Shown: piece after piece, positions 36,430-45,922 of the stretch
Layout: each line of letters begins with the position of its first letter
How positions within the stretch are numbered: position 1 is the stretch's first letter
DNA from: Sporocytophaga myxococcoides
Lineage (GTDB): Bacteria; Bacteroidota; Bacteroidia; Cytophagales; Cytophagaceae
Length of the DNA stretch: 64,000 nucleotides
Reading direction: 5' to 3'
Assembly (NCBI RefSeq): GCF_000775915.1
Contig: NZ_BBLT01000012.1
Coordinates: 62,001-126,000, forward strand
The notes under the pieces: model-generated
The model's database searches: none
What the model was told of the DNA's origin: nothing
What the model saw: only the letters and a program-made list of their open reading frames with translations
Program-made: the position numbers and the translations under genes

Positions 36430-37455
36430 TTAGCCTAAAAAAGTAAACTGCTTCAGGAATCTCACGTCGTTCTCTGTGAACAAACGAAGGTCTTTGATCT
36501 GGTACTTAAGCATGGTAATTCTTTCAATACCCATACCGAAAGCATAACCTGAATATTTCTTTGAATCTATTTTTGCATTCTCAAGTACATTGGGATCTAC
36601 CATTCCAGAGCCACCAATTTCCACCCAACCGGAATGCTTGCAGATATTGCAGCCCTCTCCTTTACAAATCAGACAACTGATGTCAATTTCCGCGCTAGGC
36701 TCCGTGAAAGGAAAGAATGAAGGCCTGAACCTAAGTTTGGTATCTTTCCCGAACATCTCTTTCACAAAGTGATAAAGGGTTTGCTTCAAATCTGCAAAGC
36801 TTACATTTTCATCTATATACAAACCTTCTACCTGATGAAATACACAATGCGCTCTCGCAGAGATTGCTTCATTTCTATATACTCTTCCCGGAGATAAAGT
36901 CCTGATAGGAGGCTTCTGACTTTCCATCACTCTTACCTGCACAGATGAAGTATGTGTTCTTAAAGCAATGTCAGGATTTTTCTCAATGAAAAAAGTATCC
37001 TGCATTTCTCTGGCTGGATGGTTAAGAGGAAAGTTCAGGGCAGTAAAGTTATGCCAGTCATCTTCAATCTCAGGACCTTCGGAAAGATTGAAGCCCATAC
37101 GTTCGAATATCTGGGTAATTTCTTCACGCACCATAGAAAGAGGGTGACGCGTACCATTCAGATCAGGTATTCCAGGGAGTGTAAGATCCTTTCCTGAAGA
37201 AGCATTTTGAGAAGCTGCCTGTTCAAACACCTCTGTAAAGTGTAAAAGCTTGGCCTGAGCTGCATTTTTCAAAACATTCAGCTCAGCTCCTACCGCTCTC
37301 TTTTCTTCATTAGGCACCTGCTTCAGTAGGTCAAACAATTCCGTAACCTTACCTTTTTTGCTAATAAACGTTAGTCTGAATTTCTCAAGACTATCTTTAG
37401 TATCTATCTGAAATTGCTCTATTTCTTCCGAAACACCTTTTATCTTGTCTAACAT
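36430..37455 (-). CDS. pheS: Phenylalanine-tRNA ligase alpha subunit
   Basis: PheS is the catalytic subunit of the class II (alpha-beta)2 phenylalanyl-tRNA synthetase. An N-terminal coiled-coil region (to about 85) binds tRNA. Class II motifs follow: HPLSMVREEITQIFERMGF near 107, LRTHTSSVQVRVM near 165, motif 2 GRVYRNEAISARAHCVFHQ near 190-208, FRPSFFPFTEPSAE near 243, and motif 3 YAFGMGIERITML near 307-319. The CLICKGEGCNICKHSGW segment near 261-277 is a cysteine-rich insertion. Length 341 is standard. pheT is not adjacent. Confidence 0.96.
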   Translation of the reverse strand: MLDKIKGVSEEIEQFQIDTKDSLEKFRLTFISKKGKVTELFDLLKQVPNEEKRAVGAELNVLKNAAQAKLLHFTEVFEQAASQNASSGKDLTLPGIPDLNGTRHPLSMVREEITQIFERMGFNLSEGPEIEDDWHNFTALNFPLNHPAREMQDTFFIEKNPDIALRTHTSSVQVRVMESQKPPIRTLSPGRVYRNEAISARAHCVFHQVEGLYIDENVSFADLKQTLYHFVKEMFGKDTKLRFRPSFFPFTEPSAEIDISCLICKGEGCNICKHSGWVEIGGSGMVDPNVLENAKIDSKKYSGYAFGMGIERITMLKYQIKDLRLFTENDVRFLKQFTFLG

Positions 37456-37462
37456 ACTATCT

Positions 37463-37500
37463 TGTTAAGTTAAAAGTTGAAAGTTATAAGTTGAAAGTTA
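37463..37500. repeat. Short AAGTTGAAAGTTAT-type repeat upstream of pheS
   Basis: Imperfect units of the form (A)AGTTGAAAGTTAT run just outside the pheS start. A similar array in opposite orientation lies at about 57660-57700. Confidence 0.5.
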
Positions 37501-37634
37501 TCGGCCTTTCCAACCTTAAACCTTATACATTAAACTTTATTCTTTTGCTTTCTTATATTATCAATTTCTTTTGTTGGGGTTGAAAATTAATGACTAGTCT
37601 TTTCAACTTTATAATTTAGTCTTTAAGCTCAAAG

Positions 37635-39275
37635 TTACTTCACCTTACGCTCTATCTCACGAAGATTTTCCATTTTCTTATTTCTCAAGAACCCGTTAAT
37701 ATCTTCGAAATGCTCTTTCACTCTTTTATTTCCGAACTCAAAAACCTTTGTAGCAAGGCCGCTAAGGAAATCTCTGTCGTGAGAAACAAGTATGATAGTA
37801 CCATCAAATGCAAGAAGCGCCTCTTTAAGGATATCCTTGGTTTTCATATCCAGGTGGTTGGTAGGCTCATCGAGGATCAGGAGATTTACAGGCTCTAAGA
37901 GTAATTTAATCATTGCAAGCCTTGTCTTTTCTCCTCCCGACAATACCTTAACTTTCTTAGCAGAAGCATCACCACCAAACATGAAGGCTCCCAAAATATC
38001 TCTGATTTTTGTTCTGATATCACCAACAGCTATATTATCGATCGTCTGGAATACCGTCAGCTCTTCGTCAAGTAAGGATGCCTGATTCTGGGCGAAGTAA
38101 CCTATCATTGCATTGTGGCCCACTTCAAGCTTTCCGTCAAAATCAATTTCCCCCATGATAGCTTTTATCATAGTAGACTTACCTTCACCATTCTTTCCTA
38201 CAAAAGCAATCTTCTCGCCTCTTTCAATAGTGAAGGATGCATCTTTAAATACAACATGATCACCATAAGTTTTACCCATTTCATTGGCAATTACAGGATA
38301 GTTACCTGAACGTGGGGCTGGAGGGAACTTAAGATTTAAAGATGAAGTATCCACCTCATCCACCTCAATTGGTTCCAGCTTTTCAAGCATTTTTACGCGT
38401 GACTGAACCTGAAGTGTTTTTGAATAAGTGCCTTTAAAGCGATCGATAAACTCGGTCGTGTCCGCAATAAAACGTTGCTGTTCGTCAAACGCCTTCTGCT
38501 GATGCTGACGACGCTCTTCTCTTAATTGCAGATAGTGAGAATAATTTGTTTTGTAGTCATAAATACGGCCCATTGTCACTTCAATGGTACGATTGGTAAT
38601 ATTATCGACAAAGGCTCTGTCGTGAGAAATGACCATCACTGCCTTTGCGCTGTTTACCAGAAAATCTTCCAGCCATTGAATAGATTCTATATCCAGATGG
38701 TTGGTAGGCTCATCGAGCAATATAAGGTCCGGAGACTGTAAAAGGATTTTAGCAAGTTCAATACGCATCCGCCACCCGCCGCTGAACTCGCTGGTAGGTC
38801 TTGTAAAATTCTCTCTCACGAATCCCAAACCCAGCAAAGTCTTTTCTACTTCAGCGTCGAAATTAATTTCTTCTATGGAATAATACTGCTCACTGACTTC
38901 AGAGACGCGTTCAATAATTTTATAGTATTCTTCAGATTCGTAATCTGTCCTTGTTTCAAGTTCCTTATTCAGAGCATCAATTTCCTTTTTCATATTGAGG
39001 ATAGAAGCAAATGCCTTGGAAGTTTCTTCAAAAACAGTGCTATCGTCATCCAGTAGCAGGTGCTGTGGCAGGTAAGCAATAACAGCTCCGTTGGGTGCAG
39101 TTATTTTTCCTTTTGTCGGTTTATCTACACCGGCAATAATTTTTAACATGGTAGATTTTCCTGCACCGTTTTTTCCCATAAGGGCTATTCTGTCATTATC
39201 ATTGATATTGAAAGTAACATCGCTGAAAAGTGTTCTGCCGCCAAAAGCTACTGTAAGTCCGTCAACTGAAATCAT
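37635..39275 (-). CDS. ABC-F family ATP-binding protein (translation factor type)
   Basis: ABC-F proteins have two ABC ATPases and no membrane domain, and act on the ribosome. Domain one has Walker A GKNGAGKST near 35, signature FSGGWRMRIELAK near 163 and LILLDEPTNHLD near 182. A linker of about 80 residues rich in Arg/Gln (REERRQHQQKAFDEQQR) separates it from domain two with GKNGEGKST near 359, LSGGEKTRLAMIKLL near 446 and LLILDEPTNHLD near 467. Length 546 and the short ends suggest the YbiT/EttA-like housekeeping group rather than an antibiotic-resistance type, but this cannot be settled here. Confidence 0.93.
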   Translation of the reverse strand: MISVDGLTVAFGGRTLFSDVTFNINDNDRIALMGKNGAGKSTMLKIIAGVDKPTKGKITAPNGAVIAYLPQHLLLDDDSTVFEETSKAFASILNMKKEIDALNKELETRTDYESEEYYKIIERVSEVSEQYYSIEEINFDAEVEKTLLGLGFVRENFTRPTSEFSGGWRMRIELAKILLQSPDLILLDEPTNHLDIESIQWLEDFLVNSAKAVMVISHDRAFVDNITNRTIEVTMGRIYDYKTNYSHYLQLREERRQHQQKAFDEQQRFIADTTEFIDRFKGTYSKTLQVQSRVKMLEKLEPIEVDEVDTSSLNLKFPPAPRSGNYPVIANEMGKTYGDHVVFKDASFTIERGEKIAFVGKNGEGKSTMIKAIMGEIDFDGKLEVGHNAMIGYFAQNQASLLDEELTVFQTIDNIAVGDIRTKIRDILGAFMFGGDASAKKVKVLSGGEKTRLAMIKLLLEPVNLLILDEPTNHLDMKTKDILKEALLAFDGTIILVSHDRDFLSGLATKVFEFGNKRVKEHFEDINGFLRNKKMENLREIERKVK

Positions 39276-39958
39276 GGAGATTTTATAATAAAATTAAGGG
39301 TGTAAAGATACGTATTTTTCAACGATACCCGGGAATGAAAAATTCCGAATTTAGTCTACCGTGAAGATTTTATATCGGAATATTCCTACTGATTTGATTT
39401 ATCTGAATGTATTTAGCCTGAAAAATAAGATTTTAAAAAAATATTTCCGAGATCAGACATTTTTAGACTTTTGCACAAATTAAATTCTAAAATCAGCTTT
39501 AACAGGTATTTAAAATAAAAGGTAAGCTTCTGATCCTGAAAAATATCAGGACCAGAAGTAATAAATTATGATTGAGAAATTAAAAGAGGAATCGGGGGAG
39601 GCGTTTTTTAAAATTATTATAATTATAGAAGCTGAATCTCTCCAATACTCTTGTCTTTATATTAATACTCAGACTCAGCAAGGATCCCTAAAAACAAAAT
39701 TACTGGTCATTTCCAGAATTTATTTTTTAGTAGATAATCTTCAAAAATTTCAGCTTTTGGACAATTATTATTAATAATATAATGAAATTATCAGAATTCC
39801 TATAATTAACCTAGAGTTATATTCTATTATGTTACAATGGAAACCAGGAGAAGTTCAATTATATCTATTGCTTCTTTCAGCAACAAAAGCACTATTCTGA
39901 ATATTGCCATTTTCAGAATCATAGATTAACTTGTAGAACGGAAAGCCTGAACTAGAAA
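39276..39958. other. 683-bp intergenic region, no convincing gene
   Basis: Divergent ABC-F and ribD genes flank this AT-rich stretch. The only frame of note (39568-39774) lacks family resemblance and typical codon use. A hairpin of two 13-nt arms lies at 39527-39558. No tRNA or known RNA family is recognised. Confidence 0.6.
39527..39558. other. 13-nt inverted repeat in the ribD upstream region
   Basis: CTTCTGATCCTGA pairs with TCAGGACCAGAAG (12 of 13 positions plus one A-C mismatch) around a 6-nt loop. There is no T-run. The role is unclear: a transcript end, a protein-binding site, or the stem of a small RNA. Confidence 0.4.
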
Positions 39959-40978
39959 ATGGAAGAGATATTTATGCGACGTGCTTTCGACCTTGCAGCA
40001 AATGGTCGTGGAAAGGTTAGCCCCAATCCGATGGTTGGATGTGTAATTGTAAAAGACGAAGTCGTGATTGGAGAAGGCTGGCATATGGAATATGGAGGAC
40101 CACATGCTGAAGTAAATGCCATCTCATCTGTTTCTGACAAAAACATGCTTGACGGAGCTGATATTTACGTGACACTTGAGCCGTGTGCACACTATGGGAA
40201 AACACCTCCTTGTGCGGAATTGCTAATTAAATATCCTTTCAGGAAAGTCATTATTGCCAATACGGATCCTAACCCACTAGTTGCAGGTAAAGGAATTCAA
40301 TTACTGAGGGATCATGGGATGGAAGTGGCAACTGGTATATTAAGTGCATATGGAGACAAGCTGAATGCTCGTTTTTTTACATTTATTCAGAAAAAAAGAC
40401 CTTATATAATCCTGAAATGGGCAGAAACTTCTGATGGCTTCGTCGCGCGCAACGATTATTCATCCAAATGGATAAGCGGAAAGATTTCAAGGAAGTTGGT
40501 ACACAAATGGAGAACAGAGGAGGACGCTATTGCGGTTGGGAAAAATACGGCATTGTATGACAATCCTCAACTAAATACCCGCAACTGGCCCGGCAAAAAT
40601 CCGGTAAGAGTTTCTATTGACCGAAATCTTGAATTGCCTTCCAATCTTAACTTATTCGATGGCTCTCAAAAAACTTTCTGTTATAATCTTTTTAAAGATG
40701 AAGAAAGCAACAATGTCACCTACATAAAACTTCCTGAAGAGAATTTTATACGAGCTTTGCTTGACGATCTGCATAGACGTAAAATTCAATCGATTATTAT
40801 TGAAGGAGGTTCTGTTCTTTTAAATCTGTTCATTTCAGAGGGACTTTATGATGAAATTAGAATATTTAAGTCTCCACATTCGTTTGAAAATGGTATACCT
40901 GCTCCGGGTATGAGAGGCAAACCTGAAGATATAATTAAGATTGAGGAAGATGAACTTTGGGTTTATTATAAAAGATAA
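39959..40978 (+). CDS. ribD: Bifunctional riboflavin biosynthesis protein RibD
   Basis: RibD deaminates then reduces the pyrimidine intermediate of riboflavin synthesis. The N-terminal deaminase has MRRAFDLAANGRGKVSPNPMVG near 6-26 (in parts AANGRGKVSPNPMVG), the zinc-binding HAEVNAI near 50 and PCAHYGKTPPCAELL near 75-89. The C-terminal reductase domain begins near 148 with RPYIILKWAETSDGF and has SIIIEGGSVLLNLFI near 282. Length 339 is normal. The helicase gene follows after 12 nt. Other rib genes are not in the window. Confidence 0.95.
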   Translation: MEEIFMRRAFDLAANGRGKVSPNPMVGCVIVKDEVVIGEGWHMEYGGPHAEVNAISSVSDKNMLDGADIYVTLEPCAHYGKTPPCAELLIKYPFRKVIIANTDPNPLVAGKGIQLLRDHGMEVATGILSAYGDKLNARFFTFIQKKRPYIILKWAETSDGFVARNDYSSKWISGKISRKLVHKWRTEEDAIAVGKNTALYDNPQLNTRNWPGKNPVRVSIDRNLELPSNLNLFDGSQKTFCYNLFKDEESNNVTYIKLPEENFIRALLDDLHRRKIQSIIIEGGSVLLNLFISEGLYDEIRIFKSPHSFENGIPAPGMRGKPEDIIKIEEDELWVYYKR

Positions 40979-40990
40979 ATTACCTGAAGT

Positions 40991-43900
40991 ATGCAGCAAG
41001 TTTTAAAATCATATCTTAAAAAGTTAACGAATCTTACCGGTCAGAACAAGTCATTGCTCATGCTCAGGCTTACAGCTTCAGACTTGGATCTGCATGATCT
41101 TGATTTTGTTTATCAGAAACCTTCATTTGATATCCTGGGCCAGCTTATTGCCGGAAAGACAGAAATAAATCTATGTGAAATTGCAGATAGCCGTAATGAA
41201 AAAATAAACGAAGCCAGCTCCAGACTTAAGAAGATACAAAGGCAAGATGCTTTGGTTTTTGAGGAACGCGGAGCTAAAGATCTTTATGTTGGTTATCCAT
41301 TTGTAAAAGGGAAATTACTGGATGGAACTTTGGTTAGATGTCCTTTGCTTTTCTTTCCTGTTAATATCCTTCACAATGGATTTACATGGAAGCTTGAATT
41401 CAGGAAAGACCTGAACATATCTTTTAACAAAAGTCTACTGCTTGCTTATATACATTTCAATAAAATAGCTCTTAGCGATGAATTGATTGAAGAAGACTTT
41501 GATGATTTCAGCAGAGATCCCCTGGCCTTTCGCACAGCATTATATGAATTGCTTAAAGAGAGCCCAATCTCTTTAAACTTCAATCAGGACCTTATGGCTG
41601 ATAAGCTTACTTCATTCAAAGAATATACAAGAGAGGACTTTGAAGAAAATCATTTTAACGGAGAGTTAAAACTATTTCCGGAAGCTGTTTTGGGAATGTT
41701 TCCTCAAGCGGGCTCCTACCTTGTTCCCGATTATGAATGTATTATAGACAGAAATGAATTCAAAGATTTAAATTCATTCTTTGATACAAAGGCTAATGTT
41801 TCAGATGAACTACCCGTTTCCAATGGAATAAAAATAAAAATAAAAGAAGAACAAACTTTTACACCTTTCCCGCTTGATGGGTCTCAGGAGAATGCTATCA
41901 AGACGGTAAAGTCCGGACGGTCTGTCGTTGTGCAAGGACCTCCGGGTACAGGTAAATCTCAGTTTATATGCAACCTCATCTGCGACTTTATTGCAAGAAG
42001 AAAAAAAGTATTGCTTGTTTCTCAGAAACGTGCAGCTCTTGATGTTGTTTATGAAAGACTCAGGCAAACTGGCATAGAGTCTTTTCTATGCCTTGTTCAT
42101 GATTTTAAAAACGACAGAAAAACAATTTACTCTAAAATTGAATCACAGATTGACAGGCTTGATGAGTATAAAGTAGAAAACAGCAGTCTTGATGCAATGT
42201 CTCTTGAACGTAACTTTCTGCAAATAAGCAGAAGGATTGATCAGGTTTCTGAAGAACTGGAGAGTTATAAAAAAGCCCTGTTTGATGAAAAGGAATTTGG
42301 CATTTCCGTAAAACAATTATATCTCAAAAGTGATCCTGAAAAAGAATTAATAGATTTAAAGGATGAATACAAGTTCTTTACACAGCAAACTCTTGAGGCA
42401 TTTTCAACAACATTAAAATTCTATTATCAATACAACTCTTTCAGACAAGATAATTATGTCTGGAAGGATCGGAAATCGTTTGCGAACCTGTCTAATACAG
42501 ATCAAAGAGAGATTAAAAAACTTATTGATAGTATTCCTGTCTATGTTTCAGACCTGCTTGAAGAGGTTAAATCACTCACAGGACAATCCTTAACACTTTC
42601 CGATATAGTTGTGGTTTCAAATAACCAGAAAAGTATAGCCAAATTTCTGGAATTATTAAATGATAAGGACATTTTTGAATCTTTTATTTTTTTACAAAAC
42701 AAAAAAACAGATGTAAGTTGGCTGAGACAAAAAGAGCAGGAAATTGAAAAATGTTTCTCTCAAGGTGAAATAGAAACCAGCTTACCTGATCAAAGACTTC
42801 ATACTATCCTTCCAGTTATAGATAAAGCCCGAAAAGCACAACAGAACATCTTTACAAGAATCATCTGGAATGTTTTTTCGAAAAACAAAGCAGAAATAGT
42901 AAAAATTCTTGCTAACAATGGATTAAAGACTGACAGTTACGGATTGGAAGAACTATCCAAAAGAATTTATAATAAAATCCTATATAAAAAAATCATTGGC
43001 GAACTGAATGACTGTTCATGGGTTTCACATGTACCGGATTCTATCAATATTACGACTTTTAGAAATTGGTTCGACAATCTGTATAAAGCTATAAAGCTCC
43101 TGAAGAGCTTTAATATAGGAGGATTAAAAAAATATGTTTCTGTAAATTCTTCTCATGACGACTTCATTAGTAATTGGAAAAAGCTGATAGCAATAACCAA
43201 TGCATATCAAAAAGAACAGAAAGTATGGTTAAACCACCTTACAATTTCGCAGATCGAAAGAATAATACAAGACAATACTTTTGCTGAAGCCCTGCAAATA
43301 AACTTGAAGAAGGATTTCGACTTTCTCAAGGAAATGGATGAACTTGAAAACACGCTCACTTCTCATGAGAAAACTTCTCTTCAAAAGCTTTTATCACAGG
43401 AACCTGAAGATGGTACTAAAGCACTTGAAATATTCAAGAATAGTCTTTACCTGGAATGGATAGATCATATAGAGAATAAGTATCCTGTATTAAAGGCAGC
43501 AGCCACTTTTAAGCTTGAACAGCTGGAAAATGAACTTATAAGCTCCATTGATTCAAAGTTAAAAATCAGCAAAGAAATACTGCTATTAAGAGCCAAAGAA
43601 AGAACATATAATGCAGTACAGTACAACAGATTAAGCAACAGGATAACATACAGAGAGCTTAAACATCAGGTCAGCAAGAAAAAGAAGATCTGGCCGTTGA
43701 GAAAACTAATTCAGGAATTTCATGAAGAATTGTTTGAACTGATCCCCTGCTGGATGGCTTCACCGGAATCTGTTTCAAGTATTTTTCCACTTGATCCATT
43801 ATTTGATATAGTCATCTTTGATGAAGCGTCGCAGTGTTTTGCTGAGCGAGGTATACCTTCAATGTACAGAGGTAAACAGATTGTTATTGCCGGAGATGAA

Positions 43901-44965
43901 AAGCAGCTCAAGCCAGCAGATCTTTATCAGGTGAGGTTTGATGATGAAACGGATGATCATCCTGATGCAGAAGTTGAATCTCTTTTGCACCTTGGCCAGA
44001 ATTACCTAATGCAGGTTTATCTCCAAGGACATTACAGAAGTAAAACAAATGCTTTAATTGAATTTTCCAACCATCATTTTTATAAGGGCAGACTAAAAAT
44101 GATTCCGGATAAAAATGATATAAACAGTAATGATACTGCAATAAAATTCATTAAACTCGATGGTTTGTGGGAGAAACGTGCCAACATGGAAGAAGCATCA
44201 CATATTGTTATGCTTGTTCAAAAACTGCTGAAAGAAAAGAAAAGCATTGGAGTCGTTACATTCAATTACACACAAGCTTCCTTAATTCAGGATTTATTTG
44301 ATGAACAAACAACTTCTGGTGCAATGGCATTACCGGATGATTTCTTTGTTAAGAATATTGAAAATGTGCAGGGAGATGAAAGGGACATCATTATCTTTTC
44401 GATCGGTTATGCCAAGGACCAGAAAGGCCGACTGGCAATGCAGTTTGGCGCACTGAATATGGACGGAGGTGCCAACAGACTGAATGTTGCTATTACCAGA
44501 GCAAAGGAAAAGATTTATATTGTTTCAAGCATTTTGCCCTCTGAAATGGATGTGAGCACCACTAAACATGAAGGGCCTAAGTTACTGAAAGCATATCTGC
44601 AATATGCTCATACCATCTCCGAAGGTAAAGCGAAACAGAATATCTCAATGCCTGACAAAAACTCGGATATCTATCTTTCAGCTATAGTCAAGAGGCTGGC
44701 CGAGAAAGAGCTTAAGAACAAAACAATTACCAATGAATTTACATTTTCTGATCTTTTAATTGCAGAAAACAATCTATATCGTTCATTAGTATTAACAGAT
44801 GATAATTTATACTTTCAATCTGTTTCGATAAAAGATTTTCATGCTTATCTGCCGATGACTTTGAAAAATAAAAACTGGAGTTATCTTAAGCTCAACAGCC
44901 GTCAGTACTGGTCAGACCGAAATCAATTCAAAGATAAAATAGTAACACACATCAAACATGATTAA
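40991..44965 (+). CDS. Large superfamily 1 DNA/RNA helicase, AAA_11/12 type, with DUF4011-like N-terminus
   Basis: A 1324-aa helicase of the DNA2/NAM7-like group. The N-terminus (LKKLTNLTGQNKSLLMLRL) resembles the DUF4011 start. Walker A VVQGPPGTGKSQFI lies near 313-326, followed by a long helical insertion of about 600 residues. Walker B DIVIFDEASQCFAERGIP is near 937-954, then IAGDEKQLKPADLYQ, LQGHYRSKTNALIEFS near 1013, VQGDERDIIIFSIGY near 1126 and the arginine-rich NVAITRAKEKIYIVSS near 1163. The last 100 residues recall the nuclease tail of relatives but lack a clear PD-(D/E)xK set. It follows ribD by 12 nt and overlaps the next gene by 8 nt. Function unproven; related proteins occur in defence loci, but no defence partner is here. 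Confidence 0.85.
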   Translation: MQQVLKSYLKKLTNLTGQNKSLLMLRLTASDLDLHDLDFVYQKPSFDILGQLIAGKTEINLCEIADSRNEKINEASSRLKKIQRQDALVFEERGAKDLYVGYPFVKGKLLDGTLVRCPLLFFPVNILHNGFTWKLEFRKDLNISFNKSLLLAYIHFNKIALSDELIEEDFDDFSRDPLAFRTALYELLKESPISLNFNQDLMADKLTSFKEYTREDFEENHFNGELKLFPEAVLGMFPQAGSYLVPDYECIIDRNEFKDLNSFFDTKANVSDELPVSNGIKIKIKEEQTFTPFPLDGSQENAIKTVKSGRSVVVQGPPGTGKSQFICNLICDFIARRKKVLLVSQKRAALDVVYERLRQTGIESFLCLVHDFKNDRKTIYSKIESQIDRLDEYKVENSSLDAMSLERNFLQISRRIDQVSEELESYKKALFDEKEFGISVKQLYLKSDPEKELIDLKDEYKFFTQQTLEAFSTTLKFYYQYNSFRQDNYVWKDRKSFANLSNTDQREIKKLIDSIPVYVSDLLEEVKSLTGQSLTLSDIVVVSNNQKSIAKFLELLNDKDIFESFIFLQNKKTDVSWLRQKEQEIEKCFSQGEIETSLPDQRLHTILPVIDKARKAQQNIFTRIIWNVFSKNKAEIVKILANNGLKTDSYGLEELSKRIYNKILYKKIIGELNDCSWVSHVPDSINITTFRNWFDNLYKAIKLLKSFNIGGLKKYVSVNSSHDDFISNWKKLIAITNAYQKEQKVWLNHLTISQIERIIQDNTFAEALQINLKKDFDFLKEMDELENTLTSHEKTSLQKLLSQEPEDGTKALEIFKNSLYLEWIDHIENKYPVLKAAATFKLEQLENELISSIDSKLKISKEILLLRAKERTYNAVQYNRLSNRITYRELKHQVSKKKKIWPLRKLIQEFHEELFELIPCWMASPESVSSIFPLDPLFDIVIFDEASQCFAERGIPSMYRGKQIVIAGDEKQLKPADLYQVRFDDETDDHPDAEVESLLHLGQNYLMQVYLQGHYRSKTNALIEFSNHHFYKGRLKMIPDKNDINSNDTAIKFIKLDGLWEKRANMEEASHIVMLVQKLLKEKKSIGVVTFNYTQASLIQDLFDEQTTSGAMALPDDFFVKNIENVQGDERDIIIFSIGYAKDQKGRLAMQFGALNMDGGANRLNVAITRAKEKIYIVSSILPSEMDVSTTKHEGPKLLKAYLQYAHTISEGKAKQNISMPDKNSDIYLSAIVKRLAEKELKNKTITNEFTFSDLLIAENNLYRSLVLTDDNLYFQSVSIKDFHAYLPMTLKNKNWSYLKLNSRQYWSDRNQFKDKIVTHIKHD

Positions 44966-45845
44966 ATTAAGTATCATTGCAGGTCTGACTGCTATGACAA
45001 GCTTGGTTAGTCCAGCGGGGAAAGACTGCACGGGTTTTGGCTTTCAGGAAGTAGTTTATACTTTCAAACAAACAGGCACTATGCCTCCACAGGTGAATGA
45101 AAGTTCCAGCATCACCCATGGATCTGCCAAAGACTTATTTTATACTAATAACGATTCAGGAGGAAAACCTGTCGTGTATGAAATAGATAAAAAAGGTACA
45201 CTAAAAGACTCTATAGTAATACCTGATGCAAACAATATAGACTGGGAAGATCTGACTAGAGATGGATCAGGAAATCTATGTATCGGAGATTTCGGCAACA
45301 ATAACAATAAACGTAAGAATCTAAGGATTTATAAATACAATCCTGTTTCCAAGACTACGGATATTGTATTTTTCGCCTATGAAGACCAGGAAAGTTTTCC
45401 TCCATTAAAAGGTGAAAGAGACTTTGATTGTGAAGCATTTGTATGGTATAAAAACAACTTTTACCTATTCTCTAAAAACAGAACTAGTAACCCGGTAAAG
45501 GTTTATATGGTTCCCGATGAATCCGGAGAGCAGGTAGCAAAGAAAGTTGCCGAAATACCATTGGAAGGCATGATCACCAGTGCAGCTCTAAATAAAGATA
45601 ACACTCAGCTTGCATTATTATCCTATGGAAGGATCTACATATTCAAATCAGAAAATCAAAAAGAGCATTTGAGTCTCACTCCCCAATATTGTACACCATT
45701 TGCAATGGGAATTCAGTCGGAAGGTCTAGAATATTTAGAAGGCAATAAGCTACTCATATCCAATGAACAGGGAGATATTATTGAAGCAGAGTTAAGTAAG
45801 CCTAAGGATACAGGGAAGACAAAAACAAGTAGTCAAAAGAAATAA
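44958..45845 (+). CDS. Exported beta-propeller-like protein
   Basis: This 295-aa protein has a short signal peptide (LSIIAGLTAMTSLVSPA). It carries repeated beta-strand units of a propeller type: SAKDLFYTNNDSGG, NNIDWEDLTRDGSGNLCIGDFGNNNN near 92-117 (read as DWEDLTRDGSGNLCIGDFG), NFYLFSKNRTS near 163 and GIQSEGLEYLEGNKLLISNEQG near 249. The WEDLT and GDFGNN motifs recur in exported Bacteroidota proteins of unknown role. Its ATG overlaps the helicase frame by 8 nt, so it is in the same transcript. A strong terminator closes the unit. Confidence 0.75.
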   Translation: MIKLSIIAGLTAMTSLVSPAGKDCTGFGFQEVVYTFKQTGTMPPQVNESSSITHGSAKDLFYTNNDSGGKPVVYEIDKKGTLKDSIVIPDANNIDWEDLTRDGSGNLCIGDFGNNNNKRKNLRIYKYNPVSKTTDIVFFAYEDQESFPPLKGERDFDCEAFVWYKNNFYLFSKNRTSNPVKVYMVPDESGEQVAKKVAEIPLEGMITSAALNKDNTQLALLSYGRIYIFKSENQKEHLSLTPQYCTPFAMGIQSEGLEYLEGNKLLISNEQGDIIEAELSKPKDTGKTKTSSQKK

Positions 45846-45849
45846 AAAA

Positions 45850-45894
45850 ATCTGGGTTAATAAATGAACCATAGCTCCATTTATTAACCCAGAT
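45850..45894. terminator. Strong bidirectional terminator
   Basis: ATCTGGGTTAATAAATG and CATTTATTAACCCAGAT are perfect 17-nt reverse complements around an 11-nt loop. An A-run precedes it and a T-run follows within 12 nt. It lies between convergent genes. Confidence 0.9.
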
Positions 45895-45922
45895 GCAAAA
45901 GTTTTTTTAAAATTCTTATTAA

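Noticed and set aside
39568-39774. 68-codon frame beginning MIEKLKEESGEAFFK upstream of ribD
   Set aside because: No recognisable family, an isoleucine run and AT-driven composition, no ribosome-binding context, and it sits in a long gap just after a hairpin. Probably chance.
40991-45845. A phage-defence island around the SF1 helicase
   Set aside because: Neighbours are ribD, an exported propeller-like protein and housekeeping genes. No methyltransferase, nuclease, toxin, integrase or tRNA edge is present.
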